Source of the DNA: Holtermannia corniformis | Lineage: Eukaryota > Basidiomycota > Tremellomycetes > Holtermanniales | Assembly (NCBI GenBank): GCA_001599935.1 | Contig: BCIJ01000026.1 | Location: forward strand, 156,434-220,433 | Reading direction: 5' to 3' | DNA: 64,000 bases | Shown: one piece after another, positions 1-10,919 of the stretch | Numbering within the stretch: position 1 is the first letter of the stretch | Layout of the letters: each line of letters begins with the position of its first letter | Program-made: the position numbers and the translations under genes | Notes under the pieces: model-generated | Told to the model about the DNA's origin: nothing | Seen by the model: only the letters and a program-made list of their open reading frames with translations | Databases searched by the model: none

Positions 1-722
1 TCCGGAACGGCACGCAAGGGCGTCTGCGAACTTGGTTCTTTGCGATGGAGTGTTGGATGCGCAGCTGTCGTCGGAAGGCCTGGGTCATGCTTGGGTGTTT
101 TGAGAAGCCGATCGAGTTCCTTGTCTGCGTCCTCGAGTCCCTGCTCTCTCATGTACGCATCCCACCAGTCGGTCGCATCGCCTTCTGCACTGACGGGTGG
201 AGGAACAACAACGGCGGCAGCGAGATCTTGGCAGGCGTACTCGACTGCATGCCGCCTCTGCTGAGCACCAAGAGGCGCTAGCTTGCCGATGTTGAAGGGG
301 CTGATGCCTTCGCTGTGCTGCGTGAGCCGGCGGGGAATGTGCGGCGGCGTGTACGCTAGACCGAGCTCGGCTGGCGTAAAGGAAGGACTCGGTCGGTCGG
401 CATCCTATTGTGCAGCGTCTGGTCAGCTTGTTCATTGTTCACACCAAGGACGCACGAATTCGATGAACTGAAGCATGTCCTTGATCGTCGCGCCGACCTG
501 TACTTCGGCCAGTGGACCTTGCTCGCCCAGACCGTTCACGATCGGCTCGGTGCAGCTGAGGGCGAGCTCGACCACCATCTGCACGCTCTGTGAACCGGTG
601 ACAGCGGTCAGTATGAGGCTCAGAGGTGAGCTGGAGCGGATGAGGTGGAGGGTGAGCACTGATCGCTCACCGCTGTCAGGGCGGACGGACAGATCAGCGC
701 ACAGACGTCTGTCACAAACCAT
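1..722 (-). CDS. Unidentified protein, 3' part cut off by the window edge
   Basis: The gene reads leftward and runs off the left edge. An exon ending in the residues DMLQFIEF (about 449-578) joins through an intron at about 398-448 (donor GTGCGT, branch CTGAC, acceptor TAG) to an open frame that continues to base 1. The second exon contains DADRPSPSFTPAELG, a proline/histidine-rich stretch and the motif DWWDAYMREQGLEDADKELD. The start is uncertain: an ATG at 578 (MVVELALSC) or one at 722 in the same open frame, with or without a further intron at about 590-660. The continuous frame, clean splice sites and biased composition argue for a real gene. I do not recognise the family and give no function. 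Confidence 0.6.
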
Positions 723-1217
723 CTCCTTTGCTCATCGAACGGCTTCCTACGTCAACTGGAGTAAGAATCAAGCCAAACCAAGTACAGACGGCTTGCATAT
801 CTGACCTGCTGCAGACCGTGTAATGACCTCCCACCGCCTTCAACTTCAACACATGCGTGTTCAGTCATAAGCCGCACTGAACACCAAGCCTGATCGAGAC
901 GGTGTCGTACGTGCTTCGTCAGGCGTAGCCCATCAGACCTCTCAGCTTGACACCCGGACTGCAGCACGACGCCTGACCAGCTCACCGAATGCAATCACTG
1001 GCATCCGTGTTGAAATTAGCATCAGCTCCGACTTGGCGCTGCATCCGAGGTTTCTCCGCTCGCTGCAACTCTGTCGGTCGTCTGCTCACCTCGCCTCAGT
1101 CAGCTCTTGCCGACCCATGCACGGGCCGGCACTGACAGAGCTGGACCCGGAAGTTCCTACACGAGCGGCAAGATTGGGTATAATTGTGGTGGACGGGACG
1201 CACAGACACTAGACGCG
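723..1217. other. Divergent intergenic region
   Basis: This holds the upstream regions of the left-edge gene and of the MFS gene. A TATAAT-like box lies at 1179-1184, about 35 bases before the preferred ATG at 1218. No convincing coding frame or RNA gene was seen. Confidence 0.5.
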
Positions 1218-3338
1218 ATGGCAACATTCACGCAAACGAACTCAATAAAGGCTGAGGGAGGACAGGTCGAACGCAAGCCTGGAGATGTGCCGCAGTGCAA
1301 GGAGACAATAGAGCGAGACAGAATGGCAGAGGAGCCACCAGAGCTCGAGTCGTCAACCGAGAGGCCTTTGCCATCTCCACGGCACCTACAAGTCATGTTG
1401 TGAGTGAGCTTGATCGCTGAGCATGCCAGGGCTTATATGGCAACTGCAAGCCTGGCTATTCTGGTCGTCATGTTTCTGACCGGATGGAACGATGCCTCGA
1501 CGGGTCCTTTGATCCCATCGCTGCAAGATTACTACCATGTGGGTCGCCCCATGCGCCAGGGTAATGTCGCTGATACCGATTCATAGGTCAACTATGTTGT
1601 CAGTGAGTTCTCATCAGCCTGCTTGACTTGGATTGACAATGCAGTCTCTCTCGTCTGGGTGGCAAACTTTTGCGGGTTCATCACTGCCGGCGTCTCCAAC
1701 GTCTTTTTCGCAGATCACCTCGGTTTCGGCTATGTGCGTCGGCTTGCGGCGAGACATCCTACAGCATACCGTCAGCTAACTCCCTCTAGACCATCGCTTT
1801 GGGAGCCGGTCTGCAAACGATTGCGTACTGCCTCATGTGCTTCGGCGGGCCTTTTGCCCTTTACGTCGCGGCCTTTCTCATCAACGGCTTTGGCGTGGGT
1901 CTACTCGTATGTACAGTGATGACTGCATTGCAACATAGGCTCAAGGGACCAGGACGCGCAGGCCAACACACTGCTCTCACGCCTACCCAACGCGTCGACC
2001 AAGATGTCCATCGCGCATGCCTTGTACGGCGCAGGCGCCACCGTCGCACCGCTCATCTCGACCCAATTCGTGATCCACGTCCGGCGCTTCTACCTCTACT
2101 ACTGCGTGTCCGTCGGCATGGCAGCCTCGGCCTGTACTATGATGCTCCTGGTCTTCCGTGGTCGGACGGAGGATGAGATCGTCGGCGTTCGGAAGCGAGA
2201 CGCCGACTTTGAGAGGCGGGTCAGGGAGGGCAAGGACGGGAACGGCGATTCAAAGGGCAAGCTCGGGAGAGTGTTTCGGATGCCAGCCGTGCATTTCATG
2301 GCAATCTATCTACTCATCTACGTGAGTGTCTTGGGAACCCGCGCTTCGCTGGCGCTAACGATGTCTTTAGGTCGGCGTAGAGGTTGGCATTGGTGGCTGG
2401 ATTGTGAGTCGGTTGAGAATGTTTGGGTCTGATGCCAACGCTTGCAGACCTCTTTCATGATTGATGAACGCGGTGCCAGTGATGATGCCGGCTATGTCCC
2501 ATCTGGTTTCTATGCCGGTCAGTCACACGTGCCGATGGGCCTCGGGTGAAGCTCACTTAGCCAGGTCTGACCGTGGGGCGCATCATCCTCATCCCGGTCA
2601 ACAAGCTCGTCAGTTTGTCCACCATGTCGGTGCTATACTGATATTGGGGACAGCTGGGCAACCAAATTAGTGTTTACGCCTAGTGTGTCTGTCGTCCTGC
2701 ACAGGGCCGTGCTGACCTTCCCAGCACGGCGATCTGTATCGGCCTCGAGCTCGTCGTTTGGTTCGTAAAGAGCTTTATCGGCAACGCTGTTGCGTTTTCA
2801 TTGATTGGTGTCTTCTTGGGCCCGATGTATCCTATCGTGTACGTGCCTGCGATCGTGAAAGCTGTGAACTGACAGACAACAGTATGATTGTGTCAGTTGT
2901 GATCAGTAGTGCAGCTCCCAGACGCTGACCAGGCTACTAGGTGCTCGGATGTCGTACCGGGGTCTCTGGTCACGGGCGCGATCGGTTGGATGGCATCGTG
3001 AGTCGTCAGAACTCTCTATGCTTTGAATGCTAACACCTGCAGACTCGGTCAGGCGGGCTCTGCTATTCTCCCATTGTGCGTCTGTCACGCGGGTGTGTGA
3101 TGATGCTGACCACTCCAACAGTGTGACGGGCGCCCTTGCGAACAAGGTATGCATTGACCCAGCCACTCGGAGCCTCGGCTGATCCCCTCAGTATGGCGTT
3201 TGGTCGATGCAACCCCTCATGGTTGCCCTCCTCGTCTTCTCTCTGGTTCTCTGGTTCCTCGTCCCAAGCAAGCCAAGCGACGCGCGCGTGCTCGGGGAGA
3301 AGGCCGAGGTGGAGACGGAGAACGCCACGGTCGTGTAG
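1218..3338 (+). CDS. MFS transporter, BSC6/fucose-permease-like
   Basis: Predicted 12-helix major-facilitator membrane protein made of many exons. A hydrophilic N-terminus of about 60 residues is followed by the first helix and the motif GWNDASTGPLIPSLQ. Later motifs include DAQANTLLSRL, KMSIAHALYGAGATVAPL and the last helix LLVFSLVLWFLVPSK. The protein ends in a short acidic tail with TAG at 3336-3338. These motifs match the fungal BSC6 (YOL137W)/fucose-permease-like branch of MFS, whose substrates are mostly unknown. The ATG at 1218 is preferred because TATAAT lies just upstream; an in-frame ATG at 1107 is the alternative. The first intron starts at 1400, and its acceptor could be at 1429 or 1450. 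It reads in the same direction as the next gene, 135 bases away. Confidence 0.8.
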
Positions 3339-3473
3339 GCGGTCTGCCCAGCCCATGCATGACGTCGTAACCACGTGTCCGGGGCAAAGGCTGTTTGGTT
3401 CATCGATCGCTTGGTATAACTCGGTGAGCAAGGGTCGTAGAGGTTTCCAGCTCGTCTCGAATACTCTGCAATC

Positions 3474-5210
3474 ATGGTGGTACATGTCCTGGACAGGTAC
3501 TACTTGGCAATCACGCTGCTGATCACCATCGGCTACCAATGCCTCGGGTTCGCCATCGCTTGGACGCTGCAGGTCAGTGGATGTAACTGATGGTGACGAT
3601 CGGTGACTGATGTGGTTCTGCGCCTAGTTTGACAAGATCACCGAGTGAGTGACTGTCTAAGCTTCTGCTCGGTTCATTGACGCCTCTGCAGCTTCACCGT
3701 GTGTTATTCAAAATCGTCGCTAATAAGAAAAGCTGACGAACCAAGGGCGGCTCAAACTTCTTCATCTTGGGTATGGTACCCGGCAGCTTGACGACAACGA
3801 TACTGACGGTCTGTTAGCCCTGGTGACACTGTTGATGGGAAACAGTCAGTTTGCCCGCTTGCTCGTTTCCGTCGCTGTGACTGACGGCTGCCATCTGCAG
3901 CTTTTCACGCGCGGTGAGTCCGTTACGTACTGACATGAGCGATGCTGACGCTCTACAGCAACATCGTGTAGGTCGTATGACGACGTGCATCAAACCCACT
4001 CATAGTCTGCAGGGCGTCCGTTTTTGTCATGGTTTGGGCCGCGCGGTCAGTCACATGCGGTGTATATTGCCTTCGCTGAGCGCGATCACAGGCTCGGCGG
4101 CTTCCTTCTCTTCCGCGTACTCAAGACCGGGAGTGAGCGACGCTACTCCGATGATGGATGAAAGAGCTCACGACCCCACAGGTGATAACCGCTTCGATGA
4201 GATGCGCTCCCACTTTTTCAAGTTTGCCGGGTTCTGGGTTGGTGCGTGCGGCACATCAGTCCCCGATGTCATCCTAACACGCTCGCAGGCCAGATCCTCT
4301 GGGTCTGGGTCGTATGTGCGTCATCGCAGTCAAGTACGAACAAAGCTGATGGGTTACGCCCAGCCCTCCCAACGGTCATCTTGAACTCGCCAGCCGTGTC
4401 CGAGTACGCATCGGGAGGTGACAACCCCAAGTTTGGTACTGCGACCGACATCATCGGCGTCATATTTTTCGTCATTGGACTCTTCTGGGAGGCCACTGCG
4501 GACATCCAAAAGGTTAGTTACGTTGTGACGCTGCGAGTACAGATGCTGAGGCAGTGCAGTATCTATACAAGTCTAGTAAGCCACCAAAGGGCAAGCCTTG
4601 TACAGAGGGTCTGTGGTACTTTTCGAGGTATGTAGGCCGTCCTCGACGTGTCCCTGACAGGCGCAGGCACCCTCCGTATTTTGGCGAGATCCTACTGCAC
4701 TGGGGCTTGTGGCTGCTCTGCCGTGAGTCTACATGGTCAACGTCCCGACATGACTACTCTCTGATCGTCACAGTGGCGCCATCGAACAACGGCCTTGTGC
4801 GCGGAGGTGCTCGGGCTGCACAGTACGCCGCGATCGTTGCGCCCCTCTTCACGATCGCTCTGTCAGTTCACCATAATCTCAAAACCGTAGCTGACGTTGC
4901 GAGTCTCATGTTCCTTTCTGGTCTTCCCACCGCTGAGAAGCCGGCGGCCAAGAAGCAATTCCTTTCCACCTTCAAATCGTCTTCCTCGTCCTTTACCCGC
5001 TCAGAACCTGAGAACTCGCACTGGCAAGACTACAAGGCTTACCTGGCTACAACCTCGATCCTCATTCCAGTGCCGCCGGCGCTTTACAAGCCCTTGCCCG
5101 AGTGGTTCAAGCGCAGTGTGCTGCTCGACTTTCCCATGTACCGCTTTGACGAGCACAAGGACGGCGAAGAGGCGCTCAAGCAAGAGCGCGAGAACAATGA
5201 CAGTGCGTAA
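3474..5210 (+). CDS. DUF1295 / steroid 5-alpha-reductase-like membrane protein
   Basis: Multi-pass, probably ER-located protein of the DUF1295 (3-oxo-5-alpha-steroid 4-dehydrogenase-like) family. Splicing by eye gives an N-terminal helix (TLLITIGYQCLGFAIAWTLQ), then DKITDFTGGSNFF. The C-terminal family signature follows: GLFWEATADIQK, then GLWYFSRHPPYFGEILLHWG. After it come SGLPTAEKPAAKK and ILIPVPPALYKPLPEW. The order and spacing match fungal DUF1295 proteins, whose substrate is generally unassigned. The gene is split into a dozen or more exons, several under 20 nt: 3628-3644, 3692-3698, 3901-3913 and 3959-3967. TAA is at 5208-5210. Confidence 0.85.
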
Positions 5211-5367
5211 GCGCTTCACGAAGAGATTACGATGTATCCAAGTGTAGTAGCCCATGCAGCGGTGCCGTCGGCGCGTGACCGTCCACTGGTGTCTGACCTG
5301 GTCTATGTTGACCAGTGCGACTGCGGGTACACACTATGCATAGCCTGTACAAATGCCTTGCCCAGAG

Positions 5368-5670
5368 CTACGAGGCCGACGTTGAACGCAGTGCGTCGTC
5401 CACATCGTGCCCCTTAAGCTTCTGCTGAATGTACAAGGTCGCTGTTGTCGGTCGTGGTATGTTATCTCTTGTGGAGTGCGCCGTGGCTACCTTGAAGTCC
5501 CAGGTGTACCCATGCTGACCGTGATATCTACCGATGAAAGCTATCTGTTCTTGCCGAGAGAGGTTGTTCCAGATCATCTCACCGTCGTTGAAGAGGCTCA
5601 CGGTCACTCGGCTATGGGCGGGGTGGTCTTCGATGATGAAGCCGAAACCTAGGTCAGGAACAGCAGGCAT
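5368..5670 (-). CDS. Possible small hypothetical protein
   Basis: A 100-codon frame on the minus strand from the ATG at 5668-5670 to TAG at 5368-5370. It reads like protein (GFGFIIEDHPAHSRVTVSLF, then QEQIAFIGRYHGQHGYTWDF). It contains a 48-nt stretch beginning GTAGCC and ending CAG that could be removed as an intron without changing frame, leaving 84 residues. A CTGACCTAG just inside the ATG could instead be a branch and acceptor, making this the last exons of a longer gene. A protein-like stretch (TVIEKEDGYEVAINVNQ) lies upstream on the same strand at about 5875-5945. No family recognised. Confidence 0.35.
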   Translation of the reverse strand: MPAVPDLGFGFIIEDHPAHSRVTVSLFNDGEMIWNNLSRQEQIAFIGRYHGQHGYTWDFKVATAHSTRDNIPRPTTATLYIQQKLKGHDVDDALRSTSAS

Positions 5671-6892
5671 GGTGCAATATCACTGAGGATGCTCCACCAG
5701 CTGGTTGGGACGAAAATATGCGAGGTCTACGAAGAGGCTCCTTCGTGCGAAGTACAAACCAGGTAGCGCTTGGCTTCAACGGAGCCAGACCCGACTATTC
5801 CGTCCGGTGGAAGGCGGAGGCAGGGCCAAAATTGTTGCAGAGTGGATTTCCGTGAGAGAACCGGCGAAGAGCAAAGCGTTGTCATTTGCCCTGGTTGACA
5901 TTGATCGCGACCTCGTACCCATCCTCTTTCTCAATGACCGTTAAGAGAGACCTTGGCTGCAACGTTGACGTTGCAAGCGGTTGTCTACGGTACGACCTCA
6001 TCGTCAAGAAGCTACATCCATCTGGTGACCTGAGTGGAATCGACCACCCCTGAGCTGCGAGAAGTCAAGACACAGAACGCTCAGCCCGTTGCGAGGAGTG
6101 CGTTGTCACGCTGTGAGCACTTGTTCACAAAGCTAGTACCGTTAGTAAGCTGCGATCTAGCGTTCACGCAACTGGGCAACAGCCACTTGCGGGATTCGCT
6201 TGGTCGCTCTGCGAAACCTTTGCCTTGTACTCATCCACCGTCTCTTTCGAGTAATCGTGAGCCCTGGAAGTGAACCATATGCCGGAAGGCTGGGAGTCGT
6301 ATTGCGGACCGTCTCGGGTGATGGTGAGACGTCCTCGGGTGCTTTGTCACAAATTCGAGCGGCTTTTTTTCTCCGACAACGTCCCCATCGGTTGTCAGGT
6401 ACGTTGAGCCTGATCTGTCAACGGCTCTGGTAGCGCTGGGACGGTTGTATCTCGAAATAACACGGGTCTCCTGCTGACATGCTGTCTGAGCGAAGAATGA
6501 GTGTGAGTGAAAGCAAAGCAGCGCTCTTCAAGTCCTGCTACTCAATCACCAAGGCGCCATGATCCGGAGACCTGCTCGCCTCCCTGAGTGAACAGATCCG
6601 CCGCGCCATGGCCTTTGAAGACGATCCGTTAGCCTGCGGGGATCAGAAGGCGAGCGACAGACGTGTGTTGCGATGCAACCAACGGATTGGTGCGAGCGAT
6701 CCGTTGTGCCTTCGGGAACTCGGTACCTGGCTGATGATTGGGCTGAGTGGTGTGCCATCGTGAGCCAGCTGTGTAGGTTTATCGCACCTTCGATGGGCGA
6801 GGTAAGTGGACGGGCACGGAAGGTAACGGACACCGACCGTAAGGAGACGCCTGTCGAGAAACCAGTTCATCGCCCGATATGTACAAGTTGGG
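5671..6892. other. 1.2-kb stretch without a firm gene
   Basis: Besides the possible upstream exon near 5875-5945 on the minus strand, only short uncorrelated open frames are present. No repeat, tRNA or mobile-element signature was seen. Confidence 0.4.
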
Positions 6893-7232
6893 CTATAGCC
6901 CCTTGACGATCTCGGGCAATTGCTTCTGCACGAGGGCATAGCTGACATGGTTAGCAGTGAGCAGCAGACGGTGCACCAACCGGTTGCGGCATTACTGCGC
7001 CGCTCAGCTCATGACCCGCCGGGGTGCCACTCACCTTGGCATCCCGCCCGACGTGCTTGGCTACGTCTTCCCACTTCACACTCGCCTTTGGGTGCAGCAT
7101 CTCAACCAGGCGGTAGTTTTCATCAGCGGTCCACGCAACACCCTTTGCCTTGACTTTGGGCTTTGGGTTCTCTTCGGGCGAGGAGCGGTCGTACGGCCTG
7201 CTCTGCTTCTTGGGGATAGGTGTCTTTGGCAT
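6893..7232 (-). CDS. Small Myb/SANT-like protein
   Basis: Two-exon gene. Exon 1 (7035-7232) encodes a lysine/proline-rich start (MPKTPIPKKQSRPYDRSS) and a Myb/SANT-like helix set with AWTADENYRLVEMLHP and KWEDVAKHVGRDAK. A 109-nt intron (6926-7034, donor GTGAGT, acceptor CAG) leads to exon 2, which encodes KQLPEIVKGL and stops with TAG at 6893-6895. The product is about 76 residues. The tryptophan spacing and basic N-terminus suggest a single-repeat DNA-binding domain like the small SANT-type proteins common in basidiomycete yeasts. The target is unknown. Confidence 0.65.
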
Positions 7233-7640
7233 GTTAGTCGGTAGCAGTCGGTCAGCTGGCTGCGATGAGCAGATACATATGGCAGTGATCAGGCGATAGC
7301 CTATGCGTCAGTCTGTTACATCCCCTTCGGCGAGCAACGATAACGTGAAACGCGCCGAGACGTCGCAGGCGGTCCTTTACCGCGGACCGAGTAGCGCCGC
7401 GATTCACGCACACGCGCACAGGGCTGGCCTGGCCCGCTTGAGCATCTGCCCAACTGGTAACGACGTCAACCGTGCCTGGTGGGACGAATGACGACGCTGG
7501 GTGAGCGCATGACGTGCGGCGGTCCCGGCGGTTGCGTATAAGAGCTCGCCACGTCGACGACCTGTTCTCCTACCAACGCTCCACTACTACCACTCTTACC
7601 CAACCCACCCNCCCAACCCACCCAACAACTTATCAACACA
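7233..7640. promoter_or_regulatory. Divergent promoter region, small SANT gene and HSP12
   Basis: Holds the HSP12 promoter: TATAAGA at 7537-7543, about 100 bases before the HSP12 ATG, and one CCCCT stress-element core at 7322-7326. The presumed HSP12 5' leader (about 7590-7635) is a C/A-rich run of CCCAACCCACC-type repeats and contains the window's only ambiguous base (N at 7611). Confidence 0.6.
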
Positions 7641-8139
7641 ATGTCCGACGCTGGTGAGTGGTGTCTATGGCGTAGCGAGCAGGGTCTTGGCCTGCCCACG
7701 CCGCGTCGTCCGCCCCACGCCCAGACGCTGACTCACCACCGCAGGCAGGCAATCCCTCGGTGACAAGGCTGGAGCCGCCTTGAAGCCCAACAGCGAGAAG
7801 ACGTGAGTGGTTGGTCGGATGAGGGAACGGGGTCGCTTTAAACGACCCCTGACCTATCACCTCGAGCCTTGTTGTTCCATGCTGACATGCCCAGCTACGT
7901 TGAGCAGGCCACCGACTACGTCAAGGGCACCCTCGACTCGGTCGCCTCGGCCGTCCAGCCTCAGCAGGTTAGTTGTCACGCCCGTTCTGCTCGTTCTCTT
8001 GTACTGTACTGACGGCGCTACAGGAGAAGACCACCACCCAGAAGGTTCGCCTTGTGCCCTCAACCCTCGTGCCCATACTGACCCCATCCAGATCGGAGAC
8101 GCCGTCACTGGTGACAACAAGAACAAGGACCTCGCCTAA
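7641..8139 (+). CDS. HSP12: Heat-shock protein HSP12/HSP9 family
   Basis: Small hydrophilic stress protein of the yeast HSP12 / fission yeast Hsp9 family, which folds on membranes and stabilises them under heat, osmotic and stationary-phase stress. Five exons splice to about 65 residues starting MSDAGRQSLGDKAGAALKP, then EKTYVEQATDYVKGTLDSV, and ending GDAVTGDNKNKDLA. The MSDAGR start is the family hallmark. The first exon is only 13 nt (7641-7653), and the acceptor at 7744 keeps the frame. Compared with yeast Hsp12 (about 109 residues) the C-terminal half is short, as in several basidiomycete homologues. Regulation by stress is inferred from the family, the TATA box and the CCCCT upstream. 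Confidence 0.92.
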
Positions 8140-8975
8140 ACCGCGTCGTTGCTTCGGTCGTACTATTTTGTATATACCTTTGTGAATGAAGTGAATAGTG
8201 ATTGTGATACTCGCGTACCCTCGGTCGGTTGCCAAGGCCGTATCAGTGGGCCGCGGCGCTGCGGAAGCAATCGTGCCACGTGTCTTGCCGTCCCACATGG
8301 ACGTGGCACTTCTTCAATAGGTTGGCACCTTGCGTCTGCTTGCGACATGCTTTACGGACACCACCATGGTGATTCGCGACCCAGACGCAGCCCCATCGTG
8401 TACAGCAGATCCCTAGCTACCCCAATATGCCAGTAGCGCGTCAGCAACCGTAACGATTGCCACTAAAAACGGACCTCCTGACAACCATCTTGCACGAGCT
8501 TCCTGTCCATAACTTCTGCGTCGCCTCGGCGACACATGCTGTACAGTCGTACATATATACAAAATGACCCTCTGAACTGCCCCAGCAGCTTGGAATCATC
8601 TGCTGCACTGCCCTTTCCCGCGCTTTTCCGCAAAAAGACCAATACACCGACCTGTCATGAACCCGCTAGGATCCTGCCAGGCCTCGGACGGCCGGCCCGA
8701 TCGGCAGCGGTCGGCCTCGCTTATCGGAACGACTCTCCCGACCCTCGGTGCAGCTCGCACTGCGCAAAAGCCGCAAGGCGTAAACCGCAAGACGTAAACT
8801 GCAAGACGCAAGTCCGAGAGGCCACAGGGTATAAGAGAAGGGGCTTTGGCTGTTGTAGTTCTTCATCTGGTCTTACTTCTCATGCACTCCTGAACCACGG
8901 GTAGCTGCCGAGTCCTCCAGAGCTCACTCACTCTTGACACGACCCCTCCGTTCGGTCGCCAGAGATGCAAAAAGA
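8140..8975. other. Intergenic region after HSP12
   Basis: No gene seen. It contains a CACGTG hexamer at 8277-8282, a 14-nt tandem repeat at 8771-8812, and the T-rich terminator of the tRNA gene at its right end. Confidence 0.4.
8771..8812. repeat. Three-copy 14-nt tandem repeat
   Basis: Units CCGCAAGGCGTAAA, CCGCAAGACGTAAA and CTGCAAGACGCAAG follow each other directly, differing at one to four positions. Non-coding; no role evident. Confidence 0.75.
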
Positions 8976-9058
8976 TTCTCGCTAGCTGGATTGAACAGCT
9001 GACCTCGTCATAGGCCACGTGATACTAGTGACGCGCTCTACCACTGAGCTAAGAGAGA
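8976..9058 (-). tRNA. tRNA-Thr (anticodon AGT) with 11-nt intron
   Basis: Read on the minus strand, a cloverleaf can be folded. The acceptor stem is TCTCTCT with AGCGAGA (one T-C mismatch), then T8 A9. The D-arm is GCTC-AGTGGTA-GAGC and the anticodon stem is CGTCA with TGACG. The T-arm is AGCTG-TTCAATC-CAGCT, and the discriminator is A. The 18-nt anticodon region reads as loop CTAGTA, an 11-nt insert, then A. This places anticodon AGT at positions 34-36 with an intron after position 37, the usual eukaryotic site. A TTTTT run just downstream (8969-8973) fits RNA polymerase III termination. Confidence 0.85.
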
Positions 9059-9486
9059 ACTGTCTCTTACGGGTGCTTGCAATGATATGTCATGATAAGT
9101 ATATTGCCCGGGTAATCCTTGCTCTGCGCACTTGCAGACCCAGTAATGACGGCTTTCATCCGCAGCCGGATCCCGCAATGTAGACAGCTTGATATTTTGC
9201 GAGGGAACTCTCTTCGCTGCTGCTTGCCAAGCGCGACAGTCTTGACCAGCCGTTGCTATGGCTCTCATCATATGGCCCGTCATGCCGATATGGCATTCAT
9301 TGACCCCTTTAGCTGTTAGCCTCCTTCACTATCATGCACAGTTATATCCGCAGTCATTACCGCGGTCAAGCAATGTCACGAGGGATCCCTGCTCAACCGC
9401 CACGGTCAACAAGCGCATGTTACGTAAGCAAGCTCGCACCGTTGTCATGACGATCGTTGGCGGGTCTTCTCGTCGCGACAAACACC
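9059..9486. other. Upstream region of tRNA-Thr and of the S1/P1 nuclease gene
   Basis: About 430 bases between the tRNA and the nuclease ATG. No open frame, repeat or clear promoter box could be supported. Confidence 0.4.
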
Positions 9487-10919
9487 ATGAAGCTCGGCAG
9501 TGTGCTCTTGCTCGCACCACTCGCGGGTCTGCCAATGGCACTGGCATGGGGTGCAGCCGGTGAGTTCCGTTCGGCCCAGCTTCACGGTTGTACTGACGTG
9601 CCAGGCCACGAAATCATTGCCACCATTGCGCAGATCCACCTCTTTCCCTCTGTCCGCGACAAGCTCTGCGACATTCTCCCACCCGAAGCAAAATGCCATC
9701 TGGCACCCGTTGCCGCATGGGCAGATACTATCCGTGGACGGTACCGCATGACGGCGGGCATGCACTATGTGAACCGTGGGTAGCTGGCCGATAGGGGCTA
9801 GGCTGACCCAACGTAGCGATGCAGGATCACCCGCAGGACCACTGCGAGTTTGGCGAGCATGGTTGGATCAACGAGAATGTCAATGTGTTGACGGCGATTA
9901 CGAACAAGACGCAAATGCTGATCGACGGCGATGGGTGGGTCATCACGTACATGTCACAGCTGACCCTGCAGTGATTTCTCATTGCGCTTCCTGGTACATT
10001 TCATTGGGGACCTGCATCAGCCTCTCCACCTTACTGGCCGACTGAAGGGAGGCAACGATGGTGAGTGACCTTGAACGGGAACCCTGCCAACCCACTCAGC
10101 GCACTTCAAGTTTGAAGGTCGCTTCCGCAGGTGAGTCAGTCCTTCATGCGTAGCCGGACTGACAAGCAGCCTACACTCGGTGTGGGACTCTGGTATCATC
10201 ACCAAGAACATTCGCGAGCTTGGCAACTACACGACCCCTCTCCCGTCGTGAGTGGCCCACGTGCGTTGCCTAAAGCTGACTCGGCAGTAAACGTATCGAG
10301 GCAGCGCTCCCAGGCGCCATCTTTGATCCCTATGTCCGCTGGATCGTCTGGGAGGGTGCGTGCTCTCAGCATACGGTTTATCACTGACCTTGTAGGCATT
10401 CGCGAATGGTGGGCCGACGACGTCGCAGACTGGCTCGTGTGCCCCACGGCAGACCCATATCCGCACTCATCCCTCGACGCCGCTATACCCGCCTCGCCCG
10501 CTCAGTCCCTGCCTGAAGTCATCACCAAAGGCGCCGCAGCCGTCTTCCAAGCGACCCTTCCTGAATCCATCTTCGGCTACCTCTCTGGCGTCCTCGCGCT
10601 GCCCTCACCCGAGACGGACAATCTGCGCCAGAAACAGCTCGAGCTGACGAGCGGCATCACCTCGCAATCTGGCGAACCGTTCCCAGCGTGTCCGTATACG
10701 TGGTCCCGACCGATCCACGACGTCAACTGTGACCTGGCGTGGCCAAAGGAATACACGGGCGAGCCCGGCCAACCGTTGATCGAGCTCGATACCGACGAGT
10801 ATCTTGGCCGGATCGGGCGCGAGAAGACGGTCGAGCGCTTGCTTGCGCAGGGTGGGATCCGGCTTGCGAAAGTCTTGAACGAGGTGTATGGCGAGAAGGG
10901 AGTGTATCGCGAGTACTAG
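9487..10919 (+). CDS. Secreted S1/P1-type nuclease
   Basis: Zinc-dependent single-strand nuclease/3'-nucleotidase of the S1/P1 family. A signal peptide (MKLGSVLLLAPLAGLPMALA) is followed at once by WGAAGHEI. The mature N-terminal Trp is a zinc ligand in this family, so the cleavage site is nearly fixed by homology. Further zinc-site motifs are the His-containing MHYVN, HFIGDLHQPLHL, KGGNDAHF and LHSVWDSGI. About seven introns lie in the first 900 bases; the last exon (10395-10919) is long. Stop TAG at 10917-10919. All expected ligand motifs look intact, so the enzyme should be active, probably in extracellular or vacuolar nucleic-acid scavenging. Confidence 0.92.

Noticed and set aside
85..435. 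116-codon minus-strand frame rich in Arg/Ser/Cys
   Set aside because: It is out of frame with the spliced gene that covers the same bases and has non-protein-like composition.
8771..8812. CRISPR-like array
   Set aside because: Only three directly abutting 14-nt units with no spacers; a simple tandem repeat in a eukaryotic genome.
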